A stretch of 64,000 nt of DNA from Pochonia chlamydosporia 170 (lineage: Eukaryota > Ascomycota > Sordariomycetes > Hypocreales > Clavicipitaceae), in NCBI RefSeq assembly GCF_001653235.2, contig NC_035792.1, forward strand, positions 3,596,001 to 3,660,000, in the 5' to 3' direction. Position 1 is the first letter of the stretch; each line of letters begins with the position of its first letter. Of the stretch, positions 46,301 to 57,969 are shown one piece after another. A model generated the notes under the pieces. That model was not told where the DNA came from and searched no databases. It saw only the letters and a program-made list of their open reading frames with translations. The position numbers were made by a program, and so were the translations under genes.

Positions 46301-48150
46301 AAATAGCTCGGCCACAACGTACAGATCTGGCCTCACGCGACGTGCTTCGTCAAGAATATGTTCAGCAACATGAATAGGTGTCGAATGACAGTTGTCTATG
46401 CGCAGACCAGCAAAGTGTGTTGCCAGTTTACGAGCGTACTCTGTCATATGGTTCCATAACCAAGGGCTATCATCTGGTTTTGAACCGTATCGCAACTTGA
46501 CGCAGTCACCCCAAACGATAACCTCTCGCCGTAAGTATACCCGGGCATCTGGACCAGCATTGTCTACCAGTGCATTTCCGCCCCATACCCAGCCATTATT
46601 TACTAACATCAAGTCCCGAGGGTTATGTTTTGTCGTCGCAGCATTCTTTGGCAGGCGTGTAAAATATGTTTCAATTAGAGGATTTTCGTCGTTTATGGGA
46701 CCCAGCTTAGGACCGTGTTCGTCCAACCGAACATATTTAATACGATTGTAAAGTTGTTCGAGAATTTCTTTGACGTCGCCATCGTATTCTTCATATAATG
46801 GCACATTCATTGCATCCAAGATCTCCACCATTTTGGATCGGGCCGCGGCCTTGTCTGCAGAATCGGCCGACTCCCCTTCGTATCGGCCAAAGGTAAAGGC
46901 AAGTAGAGTTGCCGCAACGTTGGGATCGACACTTCGGAGAAATCGTTCACCGAGTTGGCCAGCACCTAAAAGACCGAATTTCTTAAGGAATGAAACCTGT
47001 TGAGCAAGGCCAGCGTCCTTGAGTTGCTCTAACTCGTCTTGAAGTCCGTCGGTATTTTGAGATGTATACGTCTTTGTCTTGGTCCAGGCGTCAACTGCAG
47101 CATCTGCGTCTCGCTCCACGTCAAGTGCATAGTATTCCCATAGGCGAATCTTGGCAATGACCTCTTTCTTAATAGCCTCCATAATCAGGAGCAGGTCTTC
47201 AGGTGACTTGGGATGCACTGGTAGGCCCAGAGATGCCAGATTTGCGCTCAGCTCCAATAATTTGGAATCGAGCTCATAGGCAGACTCTAACCACGGAGCA
47301 GTTGAAAGGTTGTAACCAGCTTCTGGGTGTTCTTGAAGCCATTTTGTGTTGTGGGCCGTATGATTGAGTACAATATCCGTCAAGCTCAACAAGGAATGAT
47401 CTCTCTCTAAGCTTGCGACCAGCTTCTCCACGTCTCTCTCTCCATGGGGGAAGCACTCAGGGTCCCAGCCAAGTTGATCGTACAGACTGTATGGCGAATT
47501 AGATGACCCTCGAACCTGCAAAGGCGCAAAATGGATCATATTATATCCACGATCGCTTATTCCGCGTAAGTGGCTATCCCAGTCGGTAGGATATTTGCCC
47601 ATGAATTTGCTGATGACGGAGAAAACCGACAGAGCAGGCAGTGGAAGCGGGCGCCCATCTAGGCGCAGCCGAGGCGCAACATCTATGTAGTAAACTGGTG
47701 TCTTCTTCAGTTCAACTGCCTTTTGCGACGAATCTTCGGAAAGATGGGGTTCGAGGCTGGGTAGCTCAGCGTAGGTGGTGTAAAATGCGTACGCTCCTGG
47801 CTGGTGGATTTGGATGGATATCTCAATTGAGCGATTGAAGTCGGGTGTTAGCCTAAATGATCATTAGTAAAAGCATCAATTGGGCCATTTTATCATGCGA
47901 CAACCCTATAAAGCACTTACTTGAATTCCCTGAAGCTATCGCGACGAAACTCTTTGCCCTTCTTGGGTATATTGACCCACAAGCTGCCATTGCGACATAT
48001 GGACGAGGTACCCTCAATGGAAAACCTGAGAGTGACAGGGTCATTGGATGGCGGAGCAATGTATATGTATTGTCTCTCAACGTCGGGAGAGCCGTCGTCA
48101 TTGAGCGGTAGCAGATATACCTCTGTGGTTGTCATTGTGCCTGGGCTCAT
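43353..48150 (-). CDS. GDB1: Glycogen debranching enzyme (4-alpha-glucanotransferase / amylo-1,6-glucosidase), 1558 aa, three exons
   Basis: Exons are 47921-48150, 43493-47852 and 43353-43439. Introns are 68 and 53 nt with GTAAGT donors. The first join gives SFREFKLTPDFNRSIEISIQ; the last gives FCPDSSPTQAWSAGCLIDLY. The protein starts MSPGTMTTTEVYLL. The N-terminal half is the GH13-type transferase: the DIVLNHTAHNTKWLQEHPEA region, GLRIDNCHSTPIHVAEHILD with the Asp nucleophile, VVAELFSGSEDTDYVFV with the acid Glu, and FMDCTHDNETPAQKRDARD. The C-terminal half is the glucosidase, with GLPHFAVEWSRCWGRDVFIS and DWETGIIFGGNQSNCGTWMD. Length matches fungal Gdb1. It acts in cytosolic glycogen breakdown after glycogen phosphorylase. 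Confidence 0.97.
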
Positions 48151-49460
48151 GATGTAAAAGAGAGGAGGGGAGCAACCTTTGCTGCCCCGCGCTAGAAAGA
48201 CCAGGCGACGTCAGAGGAGCTCACAGTCAGAGTGGGCTGGTGGACTGGATCAATTGTGGTCAAACTTGGCTTGTGCTCGAGGCACCCGACGGCGCTGGCT
48301 GGTACTGCAAAGGCAGGCAAGCAATTGGTTCGGTATCCACCAGAGCTCCAGGATCTTCAATCCTGTTTGGTTTCCGCTCTGTACAGTCCAGTTTCACCCG
48401 GATTGCCAAGTTTGGTCGATTTTCAAGCTGCTGCAGGCTGTGGTGGATAGCTTTGTGAGATGGTGGCGATCGCAAAAGATAAGGCAAAGGAAGAGAGGAG
48501 AAGCATGCGCTGCTAGCAATTCGAGATGGAAAAAGGCGCAGGAGTGGCTGCCAACCCGCGAGGATGGGAGGAGCTATTTTTTCTGACACCATCGAATGTT
48601 GGGACGGCTGGCGAGCTCGATCAGGACACGGACGGTGAGGTGAGGATATGTTGGTGTGGCTTCTCATCATTGGGACGTCAGTCAGGAGGCTTTGGTCCGT
48701 ATCTGCTCATTTTGGACGCCAAAAAGGGACCCAAAGGAACCCAAAGGGAAGGAAAGAACGGGGGCTGAGAACCGCTACCGAGCTCATGGCTGCGAATGGG
48801 AAGGAGCAATCCTGAACCTGCCAAATGGCGAGACACCTGGCTAGTCACCCAGAAGTGAAAAGACCAACAACTACACCGTACTCCGTTTGCTATCTTTGAC
48901 GACCCCATGTCTAAGAGTCAAGCACCGATTTTGCTTGAGCTTCTCGATCTCAACGGCACCTCTGCCATAGCCCATTTGGAGCTTGGCCATTTTTGCACCA
49001 GTCTCCACTAAGAATTTCGCCGACGACTCCGGTCTGCCGTCTAATCATCTGTAATCCGGAGGTGAGGGATTTCAAACTGCGGACCTCAATCTGTCTGGTC
49101 ACTAGGTTCATTACTCTTTCTGCGATGGCTCAATCTTGCTAGCTATGCACCAACCAGCAGGATATCACAGCTAAGTTATGGCCGTTGGTCATCTACAAAA
49201 GAAATCGAAACATTTTCCTTGGCGAGTCATAGCGGTGGTGCTGAGACGACCATGAAACTTCAAATGGCTTTTACCAAGTCCCATTGTGCTAGAGAGAGCA
49301 GCGCTTCTGTGTGTGCCACACATATGCACAACCTGCACAAATCGTCGAGGAGAAAGTCACGCGTGAGGCTGGATTCATGAATCTGGGTTCTTCATGTAGT
49401 CTATCACGCTAGCAAGCACCATGCAATCCAGAAGCCAAGCATTGACGAGACTTCAACAGC
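48151..49460. other. Intergenic, 1.3 kb
   Basis: Promoter of the debranching enzyme gene and 3' flank of the NmrA-like gene. Overlapping frames at 48179-48670 on both strands are not protein-like. Confidence 0.5.
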
Positions 49461-50554
49461 CTATTTGTAAAGATTAATCTCAACAGGAATCCGTCCAAAG
49501 CCGCCTTCAATCATGCCAATAGACCGCTTGGTCGCTTCGTCAAAATCCTCCCTAGGCAGGCCCAAAATGTCATTTGCCAAACCCTGAGTGTCCTCAAAGT
49601 TACCACCACCGTTTGGATAAAACGTACGAGTATAAAGGCAGATACCGAATCCCAAGTGATCACCCGACTTCAGGATCTCCATACCCCGTTGATATCTCTC
49701 CTTGTGTGGCTCATACTCAATAGTCCAGTCGGCGTCAGTCGTACCCATAACACGATTAACACTGTCCAACATGTCCCGCTGCGACGCAAGGAAACTAGAA
49801 ATGAAGAGAGGCTTATTGCGCCAGTTCGAAATAGTTGGAGACTGATCATATTCATCTTCAGGAAGCTCCTTCAAGCTGAGGAGAGCCTTCATCGCACGAC
49901 CGCACTGGTCCCAGGTCGAGGTGTTAATTCTGGTCTTGCCATCATCGATCAAGGTGACCTTCTTGTTTTTGAAGTCGAAACCATACCATCCTGGGCCCAT
50001 TGCCAAAGAAAATTCATACCAAAATGAGCAGCACATGGCGATCCAGGAAGAAACACCTTCTTCCTCGATCAGTTTGATTCCTGGAATAACACCTGGCCGA
50101 GTCAAGTTTTCTTCCCCAAGCTTCTCGTCAAACACGTTGGTGCCGTAGCAGTTGGGCATGATCCACGTAACACCAGCCTTGGAAGCAGCTTTAATGATTT
50201 CGGCCTGTGTACCACGTGGGACGGTCACAGCCAGCGAAATGATGAGAAATTGTTGACCCTTGAGGGCATTGACGAGGGACTCGTGATCATCATAGTCCAC
50301 CTTGATTGGGATGACGCCTTCAGGGACTTTGGTGTTGCTCTCTTTACGGATCAAGGCAGTAATTGTATGCTTTCCAGTTGAAGCAAGCGCAGCAGTAATA
50401 TATCTGCCAACTTGACCAGTAACCTGATATGCGGTATTAGCAGGAGTTGACCTGGGGCGTGAGATGCTGGCAAGTCACTTACACCAATAATAGCCACTTT
50501 CTCAATGCGGTTGGTGAAGCCTGCTGGCTGATCCTTGGCGTATTTTTGGGCCAT
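49461..50554 (-). CDS. NmrA-like / isoflavone reductase-like NAD(P)-binding protein, 344 aa, two exons
   Basis: Exon 1 is 50483-50554 (MAQKYAKDQPAGFTNRIEKV) and exon 2 is 49461-50423. The 59-nt intron has GTAAGT, a CTAAT branch site and ATCAG. The junction creates the nucleotide-binding loop AIIGVTGQVGRYI (G24-x2-G27-x2-G30). Downstream are a segment ALIRKESNTKVPEGVIPIKV and VTWIMPNCYGTNVF, typical of atypical short-chain dehydrogenases of the NmrA/phenylcoumaran-benzylic-ether-reductase type. Fungal members are annotated as aromatic or isoflavone reductases, but the substrate is not predictable. A regulatory NmrA role is less likely because the fold extends into a substrate-domain C-terminus. 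Confidence 0.9.
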
Positions 50555-52655
50555 GCTGATTTCACTTTTTCTTTTTAGAACTGAGTTTTGTAATTGATAA
50601 TCGTCTTTGTAGTGCGTGATTGGAGGGTAGAAAGATGAGTCGACTTTAACGGGTTGCAACCGCGATACTTTATATCTTATTCAATCCAATCCACCTTTCA
50701 TACCGCGTCATCGCAATGGACTTTACTTACCTCCGATATACACAACATAGCTGTTGTATCTCGGCCGTCTAATTGTCGGACGTAAAACTGCCTTATTTGG
50801 CAACAGAAACCCCGGCCTTCTCCGCCGGGCCGGTGTGGGTCCAGAGAAACCAACAGATCCAAGTCAGAATACGAAACTGGGTTAGCGGCATCGTGGTGAC
50901 GGGACTTATCTCCGATACATAGGGATTATCAACTTGTAAGTTTGGCTTGCTTGCGGTGTTCGCTGTTGTCATTGAGCCGAATCAATAATTCTTTAGAAAT
51001 GTAATAAGCTTCGCATTTTAAATAGTAAGGAGCTATTTTCACAGCGAGATCGCCTCCAGCGCTGATGGTTTCGTCCACATACCAGCCGACGCTGGACACG
51101 GGCGAGCCTTCATATGTAGATGTTGAACTGCAACAATGTAATCCCATCAACGAAACCTGAAGAATAAATACAGCATAGCCTGCAAACATGCAGACACCAA
51201 TGATGTTTGAAGGAATTCCACCAAGTATATCCTACAAATTGTAAGTCTCAGTGGATAAATAGGAGCACTCAGTGGCCACAGCGTTTCGCAAGACTCATGG
51301 AAGAACGGCGGCCGAATTGGGCAACCTGCTGCACCACCTGAAGTGCGATTGATGTTTCTATTGGATACAATGTGTAACTCGTGTGATTAGTACAGCGTAA
51401 TAGAGAAGAACAACGGTCGTCAGTGGCGCAGCAATGTAAGTGGGCTATACCCCATCAATGGCGACAGAGTGCTCCAAGAATCTCCCATCAAGGTGTTAGC
51501 ATTGGCCATGTCGAGTATACGGCATTCTAGGCAGAATTCGAATGTGAAGCGGTGATGGTTGTAGAGCACAGATATTCCTGTGTCTGGTGAATTCTCGTTT
51601 ACGTCCATGGAGAGCTGTTGACAGCGAAGGTTACACTAGGCACCAGTCCGCAGGCCGTCCATAGCGACATGCAGTCTGTTTGTGTGGAGAAACACATCAA
51701 TTAATCTGCGGAGGGGGTTGCGAGGATATGGCCTGCTTTATGCGATCGATCTGAAAGTCTTCTAATATGTACAGAGGCGGTTCTCGCTATGGCGGGTGCT
51801 GAAGAGGAAACATAAGAGAATTGCAAATGGGAGGTTACCGGGCGGTGTATTCTTCATTCAGGACTAAAGTTTTATACTTTTTCAGCTCGGATCTTTGTCG
51901 TCTAAGTAGATTTCGGTGACCGTGATGTCCATTGAATGCAACCTACGTGTGAGACTTCACAACAAGCTACATTAAACACCAGCCAGTATACACTAACACC
52001 ACATCATACTATACAATTGGCTGTCGCAAGATAAGTGGTACCTCAATGTGATCAATACTTTAGTCTCTCTCCGCTTATACCCCATCTTATCTAGACAACT
52101 ACTAGCACAGGCACGAGCTTTCAAGTTTCATTCCAATCCACCAGGATACCGCCCAGAACTGGATAAATGTCTCATTTCCAGGCTTCCTTGTCGGTCTAAA
52201 CTTCGTACAGGATGACGGCACATCGAAACGCGTTTACAGGTCAATTTGACAAAGGCGCAACTAAAGCAGCCAAGAGTGGCTGCTTCTACACAAATCCTGC
52301 GGAGAGCACTCAACTCCACGAAAGCCGCATGGACGCCATGTCATTCGGCATCAGATTATACGCTGCAGCCACTCACAGGTCTTTCTACTGTAACATTCCT
52401 GGAAATAAAAGATCGTCGCTTGAACCCGCCCTGTCGATTCTCCGCATGAGTCAAGCCGTACTAGGCAGTTAGTGCTGACTTGGCGATGTGGACTGGCTCA
52501 TTCCCGGCCATGAGTTGACAGGGGACTTGGGGGGTGTTGTTCCCAGTGCCGACTACGAGAGAATGCAGAAGCATGCACTTATATAAATTCTTGACATTGC
52601 ACTGATTTAGAAATTCAATGGTCAAGTTATGTAGAGATCAAAAGAGTTTGCGAAA
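50555..52655. other. Intergenic, 2.1 kb, with fragmentary membrane-protein-like frames
   Basis: The stretch between the NmrA-like gene and the lipase. A TATATAAA sequence near 52578 lies 75-80 bases before the lipase ATG. The minus-strand segment 50929-51700 is listed separately. Confidence 0.5.
50929..51700 (-). pseudogene. Possible degraded or heavily spliced membrane protein gene
   Basis: On the minus strand, several frames show membrane helices. One (about 51367-51450) reads YIAAPLTTVVLLYYAVLITR. Another (from about 51228 down to 50929) reads GGIPSNIIGVCMFAGYAVFI, then a hydrophilic C-terminus to TGA. Further up, a frame reads RLIDVFLHTNRLHVAMDG and another MSLWTACGLVPSVTFAVNSS. They are separated by stops or frame changes. 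A TTTGTAG acceptor before 51228 is plausible, but I could not build a complete intron chain. Either decay or several introns could explain it. Confidence 0.25.
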
Positions 52656-54116
52656 ATGCATACTCATATGACTTCAGCCATTGTATTGGCATTGAGCGTA
52701 TTAGCCACCACCACCAATGGACAAACCCTTAAACCACAAACAAACACATTCAACTCCAACTTCACACTCTCCAGCAAACAAATTGCTCCTTTAAACCTAT
52801 CATCCGTGGTCGCAAACAACATCAACATCGCCACGCAGTTTGAACGCACAAACTGGGCCACAGGCTCCGTCTTTGACGACCCGTTTTACACAAAACTGCC
52901 AACAAACGCCACATCTGCTCCGGCAGGCTCGCTCCTAAAAGTCGAGGCATTCACCAACACGTCCAGCTACACCATTGCGCCGACCCTCGCTTTATCACGG
53001 ATCATATACCAGTCCAAGACTCTAAACGGGTCACTTGTACCCGTATCAGCATACATCCTATGGCCGTATCTGCCCCGAGGAGGGCACAAGGTCGCACCTC
53101 TTGTATCCTGGGGTCATGGCACGTCAGGAATCTACCCAGAATGCGCGCCGTCTCACGTCCGCAATCTCTGGTATCAGTTCTCCACGCCGTACAGCCTCGC
53201 CTTAGCAGGGTATGCGGTCGTAGGCACTGATTATGCTGGCTTGGGGGTTCCATTCTACCCTGATGGCAAGAACATTACCCATCAGTACGGCGCATCTCCC
53301 GCCGCTGGTAACGACTTGCTCTATGCGGCTCAAGCTGCTCATGCAGCTTTTCCAAACCAACTGAGCAGAGATTTCGTCGTCATGGGCCACTCCCAGGGCG
53401 GCGGTGCTGCGTGGGCTGCTGCCCAGCAGCAAGTCAGCGCCAAAGTTCCTGGATATCTGGGCAGTATTGCTGCCGCTCCTGTAACGGATGCGTTCGAGCT
53501 GTTTACCACGAACAAGATTGGATTATTTCAAGAAGCCCGAGGGATATCCTTGGTTTATCCTGAGCTATCCATCTCTCGTATCCTGACTGACACTGGCGTT
53601 AAGCTAATGAATCTCATTAGTGATATCCAGGGTTGCAACTCGGTGTTTGCGACTGCAATCGTAGGGTTGGTAGGGACGGACTTTCAAAATCCCAAGGTCG
53701 ATCTGGTTAAAACCGAATTTGCCGACTCACCGTACTCGGAACTTTGGGCAAATCTTACAACTGCAGGAGGGAAAGACTTCCAAGGGCCAATGCTCGTGCT
53801 ACAAGGAATGGCGGACAATATCCTCCCAGAGCACTTAACCACGAAATATGTCAACAAGACGTGTGAGAGATATCCGCATAACGAGCTGCAATACGTCAAG
53901 GTGAATGGCGTCAGCCATGTACCTGTTATGTTTGCGGCCCAGCAAATTTGGCTCGAGTGGCTGGATAGGCGTTTTTCGAAACAGGGTCCTGCTAACAATA
54001 AAGGCAAATGCAGTCAGCAAGAGATTGGTTCAACCGCCCCTCGGCCTCTGAGCGAGTACCAGGGCGATCTGAACTACTTTTTGGAGTATTCCTTGGATTC
54101 TTACCAGGTAGCATAA
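52656..54116 (+). CDS. Secreted alpha/beta-hydrolase, secretory lipase (LIP) type, 486 aa
   Basis: Single exon. The N-terminus (MTSAIVLALSVLATTTNGQ after a 4-residue lead) is a signal peptide. The body shows the LIP-family pattern: oxyanion region VSWGHGTSGIYPECAPS, GYAVVGTDYAGLG, and nucleophile elbow VVMGHSQGGGAAW with Ser246. LVLQGMADNILPEH holds the acid Asp and NGVSHVPVMFA the catalytic His. Many N-x-S/T sites support secretion. It would hydrolyse acyl esters outside the cell. A TATATAAA about 78 bases upstream fits a strongly regulated promoter. Met5 (52668) is a possible start. It converges on the GPD gene. Confidence 0.92.
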   Translation: MHTHMTSAIVLALSVLATTTNGQTLKPQTNTFNSNFTLSSKQIAPLNLSSVVANNINIATQFERTNWATGSVFDDPFYTKLPTNATSAPAGSLLKVEAFTNTSSYTIAPTLALSRIIYQSKTLNGSLVPVSAYILWPYLPRGGHKVAPLVSWGHGTSGIYPECAPSHVRNLWYQFSTPYSLALAGYAVVGTDYAGLGVPFYPDGKNITHQYGASPAAGNDLLYAAQAAHAAFPNQLSRDFVVMGHSQGGGAAWAAAQQQVSAKVPGYLGSIAAAPVTDAFELFTTNKIGLFQEARGISLVYPELSISRILTDTGVKLMNLISDIQGCNSVFATAIVGLVGTDFQNPKVDLVKTEFADSPYSELWANLTTAGGKDFQGPMLVLQGMADNILPEHLTTKYVNKTCERYPHNELQYVKVNGVSHVPVMFAAQQIWLEWLDRRFSKQGPANNKGKCSQQEIGSTAPRPLSEYQGDLNYFLEYSLDSYQVA

Positions 54117-54412
54117 TGACAGAAGCTTGCAGAAGTCACATCGACGTTTTGCATCCCATTATTGCATGTGAATAGCATTAATATACTAATAAGTGCCGAT
54201 TGTAACAAAACGCCCACGTTAAAATTGCTTTAAACCCGCCGCTGTATGTACCGTCCCTGTAAAGTCTCCCTGCTCTTCAATGCGATGTAGCCAAATTCCC
54301 CCGTGCACACCTTGGTCGTAACATGTCTTACAATGATGGTTTCAGCTCCTTCCGAGCTGGCTTGGTATCAGAATCATGGGCAATCGTTCCTAAACAACAA
54401 AAATTTCATCTT

Positions 54413-55880
54413 TCACGCACCATCTGTGACCTGTGCCACCAAGTTGGGGATATCGTCAACTTGCTTCTTGTTGAGCAAGATGTCGTTGACGGCCGTGAAC
54501 AGGGGGTATTCCTTCTCCAAGCCACGAGCTTTCAAGAAGCTGTTGACCTCATATGCTGTAGTCGTTCCTTGCAGCTTTTGGCCGTTCAAGTCCTGTTGCT
54601 CAACCTCATCAACTGTGATGCCCTTCTCAACGGCCTTTTTGGCGCAACGGAAGTTTCGTCCACCGGAAGAAGACGTAATCAAATCGGCAACACCGGCTGA
54701 GGTTTCGGTAAAGGTTTGACTCTGAACGGTTTCGCCAAAGAATTCCTTTCCAAATCTCACCATCTCCATTAGACCGATACGCATAATGGCAGCTTTGGCG
54801 TTATCGCCCCAACCACGGCCGTCAACGAAACCTGCAGCAAGAGCAACAATGTTCTTCAAGGCGCCACCAAGTGAGACACCCGCAACATCGGACACCATCT
54901 GAACATGGAAATACGGCCGATGGAATAGAGTGCGGAAGCAGTCATGATCTAGCGGTGGGTACTCAGCAGGCACTCCGGTAAGCTTGGTCTTGGAGTTTCG
55001 CCCTCGGCAATCTCTGTGAGACACATCCTGGAGGTCGGTAATAGTAATACCAGGGTTGGGGCTGCCTGAACGCGGCGACGGATTTCTGCTATTGTCCATC
55101 GGCGGAGGGTCGTATGCGATGGTGGTCTCTGACCACTTCTCGGCGGCAATCTCGCTGGCGATGTTGGCCCCACTCAAAGCACCAACATAAATATTCAAGC
55201 CGTCACCAATCCACTCACTGAACAAGCTAACGCCATCGTCTGTGACGTTGACGCCCTTGATGCAGCTGATACCACGTGCAAATGGCAAAATGTGACCTCG
55301 CAGCTGGTCGCAGACCTTGGCGATAAACTGATGTGGCAGATTGAAAATGAGAATGGATGAGTCTTTGACGGCGTCGACGAGTGATGGGTTGGCGATGATG
55401 TTGGAGGGGAGGGTAATGCCGGGCAGGTACTTGACATTTTCGTGATTGTTGTTGATAATGGATGTCAGTTTTTGGGGCTTGTCGCCAATGGATGAGTCGT
55501 AGTGCTTCGAGTCGCTGGGTACAACAACGTCTTCCTCAAACACCCACATCTGAACCTGCTCCTCAAAGATGTCATTGTGTTGCTTTGTGTTCTCAGCGAC
55601 GATCTTGGCAATCGTGGACCCCCTTCAGAGAGACGTAATGTTAGATCACTGCTTTACAGCCTTGGTGAATACGTGCCGTCCGTGCCAAAGGCTTGACGAC
55701 TGCGTTTACTTACCAATTGCCGGATCCCACAATGGTGACCTTGTGCTTCTTCTCGTGACCACCAAGAAACCCGTTGCTCGCCATTTTTGCTGTTGTCGCA
55801 GAATAGAACCGTACAGAGGCAGAATAGAATTGCAAACGACTGCGCTGGACTGATAACCGCAGAATAGGTAATCGTAGCAT
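54413..55880 (-). CDS. GPD1: NAD-dependent glycerol-3-phosphate dehydrogenase, 426 aa or 458 aa with alternative start
   Basis: This enzyme reduces dihydroxyacetone phosphate to glycerol 3-phosphate. Exon 1 ends at 55714 and exon 2 is 54413-55622. The 91-nt intron has GTAAGT, a CTAAC branch site and AAG. The join gives [20 protein letters not shown], the GxGxxG NAD site. Further marks are [38 protein letters not shown] with the catalytic Lys and [18 protein letters not shown] 40-residue Pro/Ser-rich insertion (around [16 protein letters not shown]) is typical of filamentous fungi. The ATG at 55784 (AAAAATGGCG) is strong. An in-frame ATG at 55880 in a weak context adds a 32-residue Arg-rich leader resembling a mitochondrial presequence. 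Confidence 0.95.
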
Positions 55881-56925
55881 ACGGCTGATCACACGACTTG
55901 GGCTTTGGGCGCAAAGGAGGGGAACAGGGCTTCAATATATGTGCTTGAGCCAGTTGAGAAAAGAAAAGTTCGTCGGCATCCACGACAAAGGCCCAGAACT
56001 GCCCCTCCAAGGCACAACAGCATTCTGCTGAAGCTCTGGCTGGGCGACAATACAATTTGGGCACGGAGCACAAGCTCAACACTTCACCGCTTGCCTGTAG
56101 GGGTTTAGCGCCCAACGGTTGGTCCGTGTTGGGGCAATTCGGCCATCACCGGGTCTGGCCGAGATGCGAGGCTCTCAGTGACCTTGGTGGTGCAGCTGCC
56201 GCCTCCAAGGCTTTCACATGCAAGAGGCATGCGACCAGCCAGGGTGCTAATCACTAATTATAGTGGCTATCAACCCGTGGGGACATTGATTGATTGATGG
56301 AAACAGATGCTTATCGTGCCTGGCAGCATTTCTGCCCCAGTGAGCTGTTTGGATCCGCTCGGCCGTGGCTTGTTGGGATGCCCAGCCAACAATCATCGTC
56401 AGTCGGCCGCCTTCACATGCCAGATGCCAGCACCGTGGCGTTTGATCGTGCAGGGTTCTACCGGGTGCTGCAGGGCATCTCGCCGTTGAATCGAGATAGC
56501 CTGCCGTCTTCCTGCAGGGCCAGGTACATTATTTGAGGTTTCTAAAAATTTCCGGGCCGAGGATTCCAATGCTTATCACACATATACTCTTCCGCTCCTC
56601 ACTCCCTCGTCTCTTGTGGCCGCCTCCTCATGTTTGCAGCACCGAAGCCGAGGCGACAAAACTCGTCGCTGAAACAGCAAGTACAGTTGCATATGCCTTC
56701 GCTTTCTGACTCTTTGTTCTCAGTGTCATGATGCAACTTGACCTCCGTAAATCGAACACCGACAGGGTTGCATTATCGGAAACAGTCGTATTATTCATGC
56801 ACTTTACGTTACATACAGTTATGTAATGTAGATACGTTATTCAGCCTCTCTTGTCAAAGGTGACGCACAGCCCGACGACATCTTTCTGGCATAGTGTTCA
56901 TATATTACACTTGGAAGTCTGCTAT
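55881..56925. other. Intergenic, 1.05 kb
   Basis: Promoter of the GPD gene and 3' flank of the cyclotransferase gene. Antisense frames are unsupported. Confidence 0.5.
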
Positions 56926-57969
56926 TTACGCCTTAACATTTCCTACAAGCGAACCTTCGTCCTCCGAATTCTCCTCCTCGGTTCTCTCACCGTCGCCAAA
57001 TATAGGCTTAAAGGCAACATCGTACGACATCCACATGACGTTAAATAACATGGCTACGCCTTTTGCAAGCCAGGGTGGAAGTTTTCCCGTCTCATCGGCG
57101 AGAAATCCTGTCATGGAGAGGATGAATATCAACAGAGGAGCCCAAAGGGCAAGGAACACATATTGTCCCACTTTCTGAGTCCATCTCGTTGTCATATAAG
57201 AGTGCAATGATGCCAGGTATTTTTGATAGCTGGCAGGCAGATCATGTTCCCTTCCACCGTCCCGGAGGAGATTAAGGTAACGCAGACTCGCCTGAGCGTA
57301 GTTAGGATCTGGTCTTTGTCGGCCGTCCAGGAGGCGCTGCCACCATCTCCTATTGTCATCTCCATTTGAATTGTACGCCGCGTACAGTGTCCTTGCGAGG
57401 AATGGCGTTGGCCCCTTTGGGAAAGTTTCTTTCGGGGCAATGGGGTAACAGGGAACAACTATCTCTTTGTAGCTCGATCCAGCCCCTTCTGTGCGCATAA
57501 TTGTTCTGTAGTCCTTCTGAGTGACCTCGTAGACTATCCCGATGAGGCTCCCATCCCATTCCATATCTTGGTGGACGGACTCGGCGCGATGTGCCTTCTT
57601 CTCCTCTGGCACATTTCGAAATCCAACGTTTGCAAAACACGGCTCGCGATACGGCACTCCTGGGAGATCGAAAGTGAGTCGTATACTGGGAGCTGCAACA
57701 TTCACCTGTGACAGAGGTCGAATGCCACGGACACCGAGGAACGTTTTGGCACACATGTTAGAGCCATAGGCCAGATACAGCACAGTATCACTGGCTGACG
57801 CATCTAAGCCCTGGGTGGCACCCTCAGCAGACTTTGCGAGCCGTGCTGCCGATGTTGTAGGTATTGACGAGGCTGGAGGGTATGAATCTCGAGCGGGCTG
57901 TCGGGCTGAGACGTCGGCCTTGTCCAAGGCGGCCGACGCCACGGATTGTGAGTTTGCGGCAGGTGCCAT
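56926..57969 (-). CDS. Gamma-glutamylcyclotransferase-like protein (GliK-like) with C-terminal membrane helices, 347 aa
   Basis: Single exon. After an Ala/Ser-rich 60-residue leader, VLYLAYGSNMCAKTFLGVRG contains the YGSNM loop (68-72) of gamma-glutamylcyclotransferases. GIRPLSQVNVAAP follows, a pattern seen in the GliK group of the gliotoxin cluster. The catalytic Glu is probably E161 in IMRTEGAGSSY. The C-terminus has a helix YVFLALWAPLLIFILSMTGF and a second hydrophobic stretch near WLAKGVAMLFNVMWM. This implies anchoring in a membrane. The reaction would release 5-oxoproline from a gamma-glutamyl group. No gliotoxin-type synthetase is nearby, so it is a stand-alone paralog. Confidence 0.87.
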   Translation of the reverse strand: MAPAANSQSVASAALDKADVSARQPARDSYPPASSIPTTSAARLAKSAEGATQGLDASASDTVLYLAYGSNMCAKTFLGVRGIRPLSQVNVAAPSIRLTFDLPGVPYREPCFANVGFRNVPEEKKAHRAESVHQDMEWDGSLIGIVYEVTQKDYRTIMRTEGAGSSYKEIVVPCYPIAPKETFPKGPTPFLARTLYAAYNSNGDDNRRWWQRLLDGRQRPDPNYAQASLRYLNLLRDGGREHDLPASYQKYLASLHSYMTTRWTQKVGQYVFLALWAPLLIFILSMTGFLADETGKLPPWLAKGVAMLFNVMWMSYDVAFKPIFGDGERTEEENSEDEGSLVGNVKA

